This document shows positions 34,458 to 42,561 of a stretch of DNA of 64,000 bases, piece by piece. Below the pieces are notes generated by a model. That model was not told the origin of the DNA. It saw only the letters and a list, made by a program, of their open reading frames with translations, and made no database searches. The position numbers and the translations under genes were made by a program. Origin of the DNA: Arsenicitalea aurantiaca (GTDB lineage Bacteria > Pseudomonadota > Alphaproteobacteria > Rhizobiales > Devosiaceae); assembly GCF_003994485.1 (NCBI RefSeq), contig NZ_RZNJ01000001.1:189765-253764 (forward strand), given 5' to 3'. Every line of letters starts with the position of its first letter. The first letter of the stretch is position 1.

Positions 34458-35744
34458 GTGGCAGGACGAGTGGCGGGCGTGCGCGGGCTCGTGCCGCTCG
34501 GGATCAGCTACATGGCGTCGGGGGGGAGCCTGCTCGCGGCGGCGGCGGCGCAGCTCGTGACGTTCGCGACCCTCGCGAGCCAGCTCGGGCCCGACCAGTT
34601 CGGGCTTTATGTGGTGATCACCGCGATCACGACGATCGCGGTGCCGATCGTGGGGCTCGGCGCGCAGGAGTGCCTCGTGCGGCGCGTCGCGCGGGACCGG
34701 TCGATCTACCCGGCCATGCTGGGGCACAATCTGATCCTGATCGGGGGCACGGGCCTGCCGCTCCTGCTCATCGGTCTCGTCGTCCTGCCGATCGTGCTGC
34801 CGCTCTCGGCGGACCCGCTCGTCAATCATGGCGGATACCTTCTGCTGCTCGCGTCCAACCTCATCCTGCACAAGGTGATCTTCATCGCGACACAGGCCTT
34901 CATCGCTCATTCGCGCTTTGCGCCGGCGAATGGGCTCGAGGTCTTCTACGCGTTTGCGCGGACGGCTGCGGCGCTTCTCGCCTGTCTCGTCTTCGGGGTG
35001 GAGCGGGTGGCGGACTGGGCGGTCTGGTATTTCGCCTGCCATGTGCTCGTGACCCTCGTTGCGCTCTTCGCGCTCCGGCAGCTCGGCGCGCCGCAATGGC
35101 GGATCGTGCGCGACGAGATCTGGACGGGGATCCTGTTTGCGACGCAGTTCATCTTCCGCACGCTCCGGCAGAACACCGATCTGCTGGTCATCGCCATGGT
35201 GACGAGCCCGGAGGTCACCGGCAGCTACGGCATTGCGCGGCGCATCCTCGACAGCTCGTATCTTTCGGTCGAGGCGCTCAACAGGCTGATCTATCCGGGA
35301 TCGGCGGCGGCGAGCGTGGCGGGGCTGCACAAGATCAGCAGGCGGGCGCGAAACGTGCTCCTTGCCGCAGTCGGGATCGCGGTGCTGGCGGCCCTAGCCA
35401 TCTTCATCTGCGCGCCGATCCTGCCGCTGCTCTTTGGCGCCGAGTACGTTTCGCTGGTTTCGATCGTTCGGGTGCTCTGCTGGGGGGTGATCCTGTTCGC
35501 GGCCTATGCGGTTGCCCTCGACACGCTCGGCGCCTCGGGCAATCAAAGAGTAAGGGCGTGGATCCTGAATTCCGCCAATATGATCGGCGCGGGGCTGATC
35601 GCGGTCCTGACCTGGCAGTTTGGGCTCGCCGGCGCGTTCGGGGCCTTCTACGCCACCGAGGTGGCGCTGGTGGTCGCCTCGCTGGTCGTGCTGGTTTTTC
35701 TGACAAAGGCCGATCGCGCGCGGGCCCAAGAAGGTGCGACATGA
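34458..35744 (+). CDS. Wzx-type flippase/oligosaccharide translocase family protein
   Basis: 428 residues, about 12 helices of the MOP/polysaccharide biosynthesis superfamily. The N-terminus reads VPLGISYMASGGSLLAAAAAQLVTFATLASQLGPDQFGLY, a typical RfbX start. The GTG at 34458 has GGGAG at good spacing; an in-frame ATG 132 nt upstream would add a charged stretch with no family match. It flips the undecaprenyl-PP-linked repeat unit to the periplasm. The stop overlaps the next start (ATGA). Confidence 0.85.
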   Translation: MAGRVAGVRGLVPLGISYMASGGSLLAAAAAQLVTFATLASQLGPDQFGLYVVITAITTIAVPIVGLGAQECLVRRVARDRSIYPAMLGHNLILIGGTGLPLLLIGLVVLPIVLPLSADPLVNHGGYLLLLASNLILHKVIFIATQAFIAHSRFAPANGLEVFYAFARTAAALLACLVFGVERVADWAVWYFACHVLVTLVALFALRQLGAPQWRIVRDEIWTGILFATQFIFRTLRQNTDLLVIAMVTSPEVTGSYGIARRILDSSYLSVEALNRLIYPGSAAASVAGLHKISRRARNVLLAAVGIAVLAALAIFICAPILPLLFGAEYVSLVSIVRVLCWGVILFAAYAVALDTLGASGNQRVRAWILNSANMIGAGLIAVLTWQFGLAGAFGAFYATEVALVVASLVVLVFLTKADRARAQEGAT

Positions 35745-36895
35745 ATGCGATCGGCCCAGCGGAACGCTTCGACGTCTCAATTGTCTCCGATACGGCAGAA
35801 CTGCCAGCGGACTGGCCGCGCCGGGCCGGGGAGGCGGATTGCCACGTCTTTCAGCTCGCGCCCTATCTCGCGCTCCTTGCGCGCACCATGGGGCGGGTGG
35901 ACGGGCGACGCCTCCATTTCGTGTCGGTGCGGGACGAGAGCGGCGCGCCGCTCCTCTTTCTCGCGCTTGCCAGCTGGCCGGTGGGGCCGTTCAGGGTCCT
36001 CGGCTTCGCCGATTTCGACGTTTCGGACTATAATGGCCCAGCGCTCGATGCACGTGCCGGCGCGTGGAGCCCGGAGCGGGCGCGCGCGCTCTGGCAGGCG
36101 ATTGCGGCCCGATTGCCGCCCCATGATTTCGTGACGCTCGAGAAGATGCCCGAGACGATCAACGGGCGGATCAATCCGCTCTGCCTGCTCGGCGCCGTGC
36201 GCGACGAGGAGGACGGGCACGGCAATGACCTGAGGGCAGGACGGGCGGCGGTGATGGCGCGCCAGAGCCAGGTCAAGACCACCCAACGCGTCATTCGCAA
36301 GCTCGAGCGTGAGGCCGGATTGCGGCTCGTCATCGCCGAGACGGAGGCGGAGCGGACGCGGTTCATAAAAGCTGCGATTGCGCACAAGCAGCGCCGTTTC
36401 GATGAGACCAAGCTCGGCGGGTTTCACGCCGAACCCGAAAAGCGGGCCTTCTTCGAGGAGGGGACCGAGGCGCTGGCGGAAGCGGGGCTCCTCCATTTCG
36501 CAGCGCTCGAGATCGGTGGGGAGATCGCCGCCACCTCCTGGAACCTCGTTCTTGGCCGCAGGCTCTATGCGATGATGCTCGGGTTTGATGACGGACAATG
36601 GTCGCGCTTCGGCCCGAGCCGGCTGCTCAACTTTCTGCTGCTCGAGAGGCTCCTCGAGGAGGGCTTCGACTTCTACGATCTTGGGGTTGGGGACGAGGCC
36701 TATAAGGTGGGCCAGTGCGAGACGGCGATCGCGCTCTATCGGGTGCGGTTCGCGACGACGGCGCGAGGACGGATCTATCAGACGCTCGCCGAGACGCGGG
36801 AGCGCCTGCGCCGTACGCGAGCCTGGCAGCGGCTGCGCGAGGCCAAATGGCATGTGAAGACGGCGCTCAGGCGCCGCGGCGCGCTCAGAAGTTGA
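35741..36895 (+). CDS. BioF2-like/FemAB-type GNAT acyltransferase of the EPS cluster
   Basis: 384 residues. The N-terminal part (~30-150) resembles the first lobe of FemAB/CelD proteins (DCHVFQLAPYLALLARTMG). The C-terminal part (~180-340) is the BioF2-like GNAT lobe, with RKLEREAGLRLVIAETEAE, HKQRRFDETKLGGF and LLEEGFDFYDLGVGDEAYKVGQC. These proteins are common in EPS and cellulose clusters and may acylate a sugar or lipid-linked intermediate. It is translationally coupled to the flippase and overlaps the convergent GNAT gene by 11 bp. Confidence 0.75.
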   Translation: MNAIGPAERFDVSIVSDTAELPADWPRRAGEADCHVFQLAPYLALLARTMGRVDGRRLHFVSVRDESGAPLLFLALASWPVGPFRVLGFADFDVSDYNGPALDARAGAWSPERARALWQAIAARLPPHDFVTLEKMPETINGRINPLCLLGAVRDEEDGHGNDLRAGRAAVMARQSQVKTTQRVIRKLEREAGLRLVIAETEAERTRFIKAAIAHKQRRFDETKLGGFHAEPEKRAFFEEGTEALAEAGLLHFAALEIGGEIAATSWNLVLGRRLYAMMLGFDDGQWSRFGPSRLLNFLLLERLLEEGFDFYDLGVGDEAYKVGQCETAIALYRVRFATTARGRIYQTLAETRERLRRTRAWQRLREAKWHVKTALRRRGALRS

Positions 36896-37595
36896 ATTCG
36901 CGCCGCGGATCGTCCGCCGCGAGCGGGGTGAAGCGGACGGCGCGGAACGTACCGAAGCCGAAACTCGTCTGCTCGCGCAGGAGATAGGGGGCAAAGCCTG
37001 CCTTCCGGCATCCCTTCATCGAGGGCATGTTCTCCTCGCCCACGAAGGTGATGACACGGCTGGCGCCGAAATCGCGCGCGCGCTCGGCGATCATGGCCAT
37101 GGCGGCCGGCATGATGCCCTTGGCGCGGTAGGCGATGGGGGTATAGGCGTTTTCGAGCAGGGCCTCATTGCGCCCGAGGGCGGGGAACTGCTTGAGCGGA
37201 GCGAGGCGGTCGTTTTCGGCAGCGCCGAGAAGCCATTGGAAGTAGCAGGGCGTGCCCGCGCGCTCGTCGATCGCGACGAAGCAGCCCGGGAAGCCGCTTT
37301 CGAGGAATTTCTGCCGCCAGATGATCTCGAGCCGCTCCTTCTGGTCGAGGCCGGGCTGGTCGAGCGAGAAGAGCACCGGGATGTCGGCGGGCTCGAGGGG
37401 GCGGATCGAGATGGGAATGCGCGCGCGCGGGGTTTCGAGCGGTATGTCGAGATCGCGCACGAGCCCATAGGCGCGGTGGCGCGCATGGAGCCCGGCCGAG
37501 AGCCTGTTGGCGATGGCGCTCCTGATGCGGGCGATGCCGCCCGAACCAGACGGTGTGGCGGGACCGGTTTGGACCGATGTCGTGCCTGTGCTCAT
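36885..37595 (-). CDS. GNAT family N-acetyltransferase
   Basis: 236 residues. A ~75-residue N-terminal region is followed by a GNAT domain (~80-220) with acetyl-CoA motif-like TPIAYRAKGIMPAAMAMIAERARDFGA and VGEENMPSMKGCRKAGFAPY. Substrate unknown; its place in the EPS block suggests a sugar amine or EPS precursor. The upstream 83 bp contain TTAA near 37612 and TTAA near 37679 but no clear promoter. Confidence 0.75.
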   Translation of the reverse strand: MSTGTTSVQTGPATPSGSGGIARIRSAIANRLSAGLHARHRAYGLVRDLDIPLETPRARIPISIRPLEPADIPVLFSLDQPGLDQKERLEIIWRQKFLESGFPGCFVAIDERAGTPCYFQWLLGAAENDRLAPLKQFPALGRNEALLENAYTPIAYRAKGIMPAAMAMIAERARDFGASRVITFVGEENMPSMKGCRKAGFAPYLLREQTSFGFGTFRAVRFTPLAADDPRREFNF

Positions 37596-37678
37596 GGCGG
37601 GCCTGCGATGGTTAAGGGGCGGTAAATCCGAGCCTAACTCAGGGGGAAGAAGCCCGCATCCTTCGGCTCCGGAGAGGG

Positions 37679-38647
37679 TTAATGGGCCGGCGAGGCGGCG
37701 GGAGCCGGGCTCGCCTTGTAGGCGGCCGGCCGGAAGCCGAAGGCGGCGAGGAAACGCCCGAAAGCAACGAGGACAGGGTGGCTCGCAACGAGCGGCTCGC
37801 GCGTGCGCACAAGCGCGACCGCACCACGCCAGAGCCCGAGCGGCAGGACGGCGAGGGCCTTGCCGAGGAGCGCCGCCCGGGCGAGCGGGCCGTCGGCGTG
37901 TTTCAAGTCGGCGGTATGGTTGATCGCCCCGATATGGAGGCTGCGGCGCATCAGCCAGCGATCCTGCATGCGGGCGGCGGGAACGGTTTCGTAGACGATG
38001 GCGGCGCTGTCCCAGTAAAAGCTGAAGCCGGCCTGCCGGCAGCGACGGAAGAATTCCATGTCGCCACCCCCCATGAAGTTGAACAGGAGATCGAAATCGG
38101 CGCTGTCGAGGCCCTCGAAGACGCGGCGGCGGACGAGGAAATTGCCCGAGCCGTAGATGACCGGAACTGGCCCGGTCTCCCCCGCGAGCGAAAGGAAGAC
38201 CGGGTGGATTTGGAAGCGCCGGGGCGGAACCGGGGCGCCTTCGAAGACGCGAAGGACCGGGCCGCCGACGAGGTCGGCGCCACTACGCTCGGCGGTTTTT
38301 ACGATCGAGGCGAGCCAGCCGGGTTCTGCGATCTCGTCATCGTCGAGCATCACGAAATGCTCGGCCGCTGGGTAGCGGCTACGGGCGAAGCCGAAGACGG
38401 TGTTGACGGCGTGGCAATGGCCCTGGCGCGGCTCGACGAGGGCTTCGCCCGTAAGCGGGCCATTGGCAAGAACGTCGCGGGTGAGGGCGGCGCCTTCGGC
38501 ACGCTCGGCATCGTTGTCGACGACGACGACGGCGAAGGGAAACGCAGCGGTCTGGCGCTCGAGCGAGGCGAGGGTGAGGGCGAGGTGATCGGGCCGCCGG
38601 AAGGTGGGGAGGCAGACGACGACGCGGATGGCGGGTTCGCTTTGCAT
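37679..38647 (-). CDS. Glycosyltransferase family 2 protein
   Basis: 322 residues. A GT-A fold is indicated by VVVCLPTFRRPDHLALTLASLERQ at the N-terminus and the metal/nucleotide motif EHFVMLDDDEIAEPGW near residue 100. FNFMGGGDMEFFRRCRQAGFSFYWDSAA near 195 corresponds to the acceptor/catalytic block. Cytoplasmic, adding a sugar to the lipid-linked EPS unit. Follows the second GT2 gene by 9 bp. Confidence 0.87.
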   Translation of the reverse strand: MQSEPAIRVVVCLPTFRRPDHLALTLASLERQTAAFPFAVVVVDNDAERAEGAALTRDVLANGPLTGEALVEPRQGHCHAVNTVFGFARSRYPAAEHFVMLDDDEIAEPGWLASIVKTAERSGADLVGGPVLRVFEGAPVPPRRFQIHPVFLSLAGETGPVPVIYGSGNFLVRRRVFEGLDSADFDLLFNFMGGGDMEFFRRCRQAGFSFYWDSAAIVYETVPAARMQDRWLMRRSLHIGAINHTADLKHADGPLARAALLGKALAVLPLGLWRGAVALVRTREPLVASHPVLVAFGRFLAAFGFRPAAYKASPAPAASPAH

Positions 38648-38656
38648 CGGCAGCTC

Positions 38657-39598
38657 CTAAAGGCCGAAGGCCGCGGCGGCCGAGACCGCAAGAATGCGCG
38701 GAGCGCGGCGGGGATGGGCGCCGATCGCCTCGGAGAGGAGGCGCAGGGCATCGGCGGGGCGCCGGGCGCGGACGGCCTGGCAGGCGATATAGGTGCGCAA
38801 TTGCGCTTCGGCGTCGCGGCGCAGGGCCGCGCGGGTGTCGCTGTCGAAGCGTTCCATCAGCAGCGGATCGGCGTGGATGGCCTCGAGCGCCGGGGCGAAA
38901 TCGGAGAGCGCCATGGCCTTCTGCATCGTGACCGAGGCCGGATGGATGCGGTATTCGAGCACGGTGAGGCCGGTGCCGTAATGGATGGGGCCGGTGGCGG
39001 CGAGCCGGCACCAGGCATGCCAGTCCTCGGCATGGCGGAGGCCGAGCCGGAAGCCGCCGAGGGCCTTCATCGTTTCGGTGCGGATCAGCATGATGCCGCC
39101 ATTTACAAAGAAGTTGCCTGCCATCAGGCGCGGGAGGATGTCCCCGCTCGGCTTGGTGCGGGCACGCAGGAGACCGCGGCGGCCGAGGGGGCGCCCGTCG
39201 GGATCGATGCGGGTGTAGTCGCCATAGACCGCGACGGCGTCGGGCCGGCGGGCGGCGAGGGCGAGGAGGCTTTCGAGGGCGCCGGGCACGAGCCGGTCGT
39301 CGGCGTCGAAAAAGAGGATCCATTCTCCCGTCGCGGCGGCGAGGCCCGAATTGCGGGCCGCCGCGACCCCGCTGCCCAGCGCCGGATCGGTTGCCATGAC
39401 GATGAGGCGCGGATCGGCAAGGCCTTCGAGGATGGCGGGGGTCTCGTCGGTCGAGCCGTCGTCGACGACGATCAACTCGCCCAGATAGCTGCCCTGGGCG
39501 AGGGCGCTCCGGACGGCTTCGGCGATATGGCGGGCGCCGTTGCGGACGGGCATGACGACCGAGATCGGCGCTGCGGGAGCCCGCGCATCAATAGGCAT
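38657..39598 (-). CDS. Glycosyltransferase family 2 protein
   Basis: 313 residues. Classical GT2 start ISVVMPVRNGARHIAEAVRSAL, then IVVDDGSTDETPAIL, and the DxD motif in WILFFDADDRLVPGALE near residue 95. Later RHAEDWHAWCRLAA matches the ED base motif. The gene overlaps the 3' end of the priming transferase by 11 bp, so the three genes probably form one transcript. Confidence 0.89.
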   Translation of the reverse strand: MPIDARAPAAPISVVMPVRNGARHIAEAVRSALAQGSYLGELIVVDDGSTDETPAILEGLADPRLIVMATDPALGSGVAAARNSGLAAATGEWILFFDADDRLVPGALESLLALAARRPDAVAVYGDYTRIDPDGRPLGRRGLLRARTKPSGDILPRLMAGNFFVNGGIMLIRTETMKALGGFRLGLRHAEDWHAWCRLAATGPIHYGTGLTVLEYRIHPASVTMQKAMALSDFAPALEAIHADPLLMERFDSDTRAALRRDAEAQLRTYIACQAVRARRPADALRLLSEAIGAHPRRAPRILAVSAAAAFGL

Positions 39599-41102
39599 TT
39601 GCGAAGGCCTTTCGCGAGAAGACGGTCAGCAGGATGATCTTGACGTCGAGCCAGAGCGACCAGTTGTTGATGTAGTGCAGGTCATGGGCGACGCGCATGG
39701 CCATCTTGGCCTCGGTGTCGGCGGCGCCGCGCAGGCCGTTGACCTGCGCCCAGCCGGTGATGCCGGGCTTGACGTGGTGGCGCCGGGCATAGCTCGCGAT
39801 CTCGGCCATGAAGGCGTCGTTGTGCTCGAGCGCGTGGGGGCGGGGGCCGACGAGGCTCATATGTCCGAGGATGACGTTGAAGAGCTGTGGCAGCTCGTCG
39901 AGATTGGATCGCCTCAGGAAGCCGCCGAGCCGGGTGATGCGCGCGTCGCCCACCGCGGTCTGGCGGAAGGGCCCCGCTTCGTGCGCAGTCGTCATCGAGC
40001 GGAACTTGAAGATGCGGAAGGGGCGCTCGTTGAAGCCGTGGCGGTCCTGCCGGAAGAAGGCGGGGCCCGGACTTTCGAGCCGGATCGCGATGGCGATCAC
40101 GATGAAGAGCGGGGAGAGCAGCAGGACGCCGGTGCCGGCGGCGAGGAGGTCGAAGCTGCGCTTGACGAGCCGCTTGGCGGGCGAGAGAGGACGGCGGATG
40201 ACCTGGATGCCCGAGAGGCCGGTCTCGCGGTCGACCATTGCCTGGCTGAGGCTGGTCTGCCCGAGGAAATTGGATTCGATGTGGCTCAGCGCCGGATCGG
40301 GCGAGAGGTAGATGGCCGCGGGTAGCGGGCTGAACTGGTGGAGCAGCGCGTCGATGGCGTCTGACGCCGACCAGGGGAGGGCGAGCAGGATATCGTCGGG
40401 CTCCATCTGGCGCAGATGGCGCAGGATGGCATCGGGGCGGTCGAGCGGGATCTCGCGCTGCTCCTCGGCGTCCCAGAAGCCGAGGCCGACATCGGGACGG
40501 CCGAGGTCGACGAACATGGCGCCGGCAATCGAGATGCCTTTGCGCCAGAGCTTCTGGCGCATGTAGTAGTGCTCGAGTTCTCCCGGATCCCCCACGAGCA
40601 CGATCCGGCGCGTCTCGAAGCGGCGGGTCTTGACCGCCTGGGCGAGGAGCAGCACGATCACCGGGCGGGCGCCCACCAGCATCAGCCAGCCAAGGCCCGC
40701 AAAGACGATCAGCGCCCCGCGCGAGAGCTCGGAGGTGTCCTGGGCAAGAAAGCTCGCGATGAGGACGATCGCCATCGTGGCGAGCCAGTCGCGCGAGAGG
40801 TTCGATTGCGCCGGCGCGCGCCCGAGCACCCAGGAGGCGGCATACTGCCCGCCCACGGCCTGGAGGAGGCTGAAGATCAGCGCCGCGCTCAGCGCATTGC
40901 GCAGGCCGTGGAGCGAGAGCGCATAGCCATGCACGACGAGGTGCCAGAGCATGTCGGCCACGAGCCCGGCCAGGAGCACGATGCAGAAATCGGCCGCAAG
41001 GAGCATGAGGCTCGCAACCAGATTACCGTCCTCGAGGCGGCGGAAGCCGCGCCGGCCGGCGCGCAGGCGCGTGGCGCCGGCAAGCGGCTCACTCTGCTGC
41101 AT
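39588..41102 (-). CDS. Undecaprenyl-phosphate glucose phosphotransferase (WcaJ/ExoY-type priming enzyme)
   Basis: 504 residues. The N-terminal half has four to five membrane helices and a CoA-binding-like Rossmann segment (RRIVLVGDPGELEHYYM). The C-terminal bacterial sugar transferase domain (~315-504) carries KRSFDLLAAGTGVLLLSPLF, PFRIFKFRSMT, RRSNLDELPQLFNV, MSLVGPRPHA and VKPGITGWAQVNGLRG. It starts EPS synthesis by moving glucose-1-phosphate or a similar sugar phosphate to undecaprenyl phosphate. The ATG at 41102 lies 14 bp inside the upstream PssE-like gene. Confidence 0.92.
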   Translation of the reverse strand: MQQSEPLAGATRLRAGRRGFRRLEDGNLVASLMLLAADFCIVLLAGLVADMLWHLVVHGYALSLHGLRNALSAALIFSLLQAVGGQYAASWVLGRAPAQSNLSRDWLATMAIVLIASFLAQDTSELSRGALIVFAGLGWLMLVGARPVIVLLLAQAVKTRRFETRRIVLVGDPGELEHYYMRQKLWRKGISIAGAMFVDLGRPDVGLGFWDAEEQREIPLDRPDAILRHLRQMEPDDILLALPWSASDAIDALLHQFSPLPAAIYLSPDPALSHIESNFLGQTSLSQAMVDRETGLSGIQVIRRPLSPAKRLVKRSFDLLAAGTGVLLLSPLFIVIAIAIRLESPGPAFFRQDRHGFNERPFRIFKFRSMTTAHEAGPFRQTAVGDARITRLGGFLRRSNLDELPQLFNVILGHMSLVGPRPHALEHNDAFMAEIASYARRHHVKPGITGWAQVNGLRGAADTEAKMAMRVAHDLHYINNWSLWLDVKIILLTVFSRKAFANAY

Positions 41103-41592
41103 GGCGGCGCGCGATATTGGTGTTGGCGATGTCGCCCATGGCGTGCTGGAGCTCGACAGCGGGCGACAGGGCGTTGCTGCGGCCGGCCGCCTGGGGCAGG
41201 GGCGCATCGAGCATCTCGGTCAGATGGGCCTCGTTGCGTGCGACGCGCACGAGGTCATACCCCATCAGCCGTTCGGCGAGCGCGCCCTGCACCGCACCCC
41301 GATCCTCCCCGAGGATGGGGAGGCGCGGCAGGACGATGACCGGCACGGCCCGGGCCAGTGCGGTCAAAAGGAAGTCGATCTCGACATGGGTGACGAGGAG
41401 GCGCGCGGAAGCGATCCTCGCATCGAGCTCGGCTTTGGTGAGGCGGCGGGTGAAGGCCATATGCGCGGGCTCTGCCCCGTCCGGGCCGATCTGCGCGAAG
41501 AGCTCGGCTTCCGGATGTCGGGCGGCCCAGAGGTCGACGGCCCGCACCAGGCGGTTGAAGGGCGCACGATTGCCGATGGCAAGGACGATCAC
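41089..41592 (-). CDS. PssE-like glycosyltransferase subunit, pair 2, degenerate motifs
   Basis: 167 residues from a GTG at 41592 overlapping the upstream stop (GTGA), the same arrangement as pair 1. It aligns without gaps to the pair-1 protein over the first ~100 residues (PFNRLVRAVDLWAARHPEAELFAQ). However the HAGMGS motif at 69-74 is HVEIDF here and the REHTTDHQ loop is GEDRGAVQ. The family's UDP-sugar-binding residues are therefore missing. It may be a non-catalytic partner, or use another donor. Confidence 0.72.
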   Translation of the reverse strand: MIVLAIGNRAPFNRLVRAVDLWAARHPEAELFAQIGPDGAEPAHMAFTRRLTKAELDARIASARLLVTHVEIDFLLTALARAVPVIVLPRLPILGEDRGAVQGALAERLMGYDLVRVARNEAHLTEMLDAPLPQAAGRSNALSPAVELQHAMGDIANTNIARRHAAE

Positions 41593-42047
41593 AGCACCGC
41601 TCCCTTGTAATGGGGCCCGCGCGGCCGGGAGAGATGAGGCCATTGGGTCAGCCAGTCATTGGCGAAGAACCCGGCGAGCTTGCCCGAAAGGCTGAGGTCA
41701 TCGACCGAGGTGAGGCTCTCCACCCAGATGCAGCGGGCGCCAACCAGCCGGCCGACGATCATTGCGATGAGCCCGGGTGCGGCGCCGGTGGAAACCACGA
41801 TATCGGGGCGCATGGAAAGGGCGGTGCCGATGAGCTGGGCGGCGCAGACGGGCAGGTTCCAGAGGCTGTAGAGCGAGAAATCGCGGAAGCGGCGATAGCG
41901 CGCGGTGACCCCGAGGATTTCTGGGGTTCCGGCTGAGGCAAAGCAGATCTCGGCATTTTCGAAGCCCGCGGCGACGACCTGCAGTTCCGCCCAGCGCGTG
42001 CCGGGCGAAGCAACGGCGAGAATGCGGAGCGGGCGGGCCGGATGCAT
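41589..42047 (-). CDS. PssD-like glycosyltransferase subunit, pair 2, degenerate motif
   Basis: 152 residues. The ATG at 42047 has GGAG about 11 nt upstream. It aligns with the pair-1 PssD protein throughout (VVSTGAAPGLIAMIVGRL, the LTQWPHL segment, GPHYKGAVL). The SGGGHW motif at residues 14-19 is replaced by SPGTRW. The second pair thus lost the Gly/His signature in this subunit as well as the donor motif in its partner. First gene of the transcript leading into the priming transferase. Confidence 0.74.
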   Translation of the reverse strand: MHPARPLRILAVASPGTRWAELQVVAAGFENAEICFASAGTPEILGVTARYRRFRDFSLYSLWNLPVCAAQLIGTALSMRPDIVVSTGAAPGLIAMIVGRLVGARCIWVESLTSVDDLSLSGKLAGFFANDWLTQWPHLSRPRGPHYKGAVL

Positions 42048-42329
42048 GGCGTCAGCTGCTCCTTGCAGGATCGCCCTCCCCGAAGCCTCGGGGGGCAGAG
42101 GGTTTCGATATGCGGGGCGAGGAGGCCATGGGCCGACGCTTCTCCGGGATCGTTCAGATCCCACTGCTAGACGATCGGCAAGCAGGCGCAATGTTTGCCG
42201 TTCATTAACCTTAAGATCGGGAAATGTCCGGCGCGAAACACACATTTGCGTGACTTCGATGTGGCTTGCCAAATCGCCGAAAGCGCGCCAGCATCTTGCC
42301 AACGTCAACAGCTGAGAGGAGGTGATCCA

Positions 42330-42404
42330 ATGTCTTTCAAGAAATCGTCGATTTCCCGGGGTTTTGGGTCCTGTCGCCTCGTGACGGAGCAGCCTTCGTC
42401 ATAG
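42330..42404 (+). CDS. 24-residue small ORF with an extended Shine-Dalgarno, possible prfC leader peptide
   Basis: MSFKKSSISRGFG... ends in EQPSS and a TAG stop. AGGAGGTGATCC (42317-42328) is a 12-base perfect complement of the 16S rRNA 3' end, with the GGAGG core 7 nt from the ATG. Few genes have such a site. The ORF is followed 52 bp later by a strong intrinsic terminator and then by prfC. It could be a leader peptide controlling RF3 synthesis, or an independent micropeptide mRNA. The 280 bp upstream (42048-42329) show no other gene. Confidence 0.5.
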   Translation: MSFKKSSISRGFGSCRLVTEQPSS

Positions 42405-42415
42405 GGTCGAAGCGC

Positions 42416-42431
42416 CCGGGGCTTGCCCCGG
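42416..42431 (+). repeat. Short hairpin CCGGGGC-TT-GCCCCGG
   Basis: Perfect 7-bp arms between the small ORF and the terminator. It could be a first hairpin of a leader or a fragment of a dispersed palindromic repeat; it resembles in style the palindromes at 53.9-54.7 kb. Confidence 0.4.
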
Positions 42432-42456
42432 TCCCGCGGAGATCGCGAAATCTGGG

Positions 42457-42489
42457 AAAGGCCGCCCGCAGGGGCGGCCTTTTCTTTTT
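42457..42489 (+). terminator. Intrinsic terminator before prfC
   Basis: Stem AAGGCCGCCC / GGGCGGCCTT with a 4-nt loop GCAG is followed by TTCTTTTT. It lies between the small ORF and prfC, 72 bp before the prfC start. Confidence 0.8.
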
Positions 42490-42561
42490 GCTGTTGATCG
42501 GCGGCGCTTGCGGTGAAACAACCCCGGCTGTTTCCCCGCCTGCCCCGGAAGACCGCCCCTA

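Noticed and set aside
37612-37626. TTAA...GTAA before the GNAT gene as a CtrA site
   Set aside because: Spacing is 6 bp to GTAA; too weak to list with the N7 elements.
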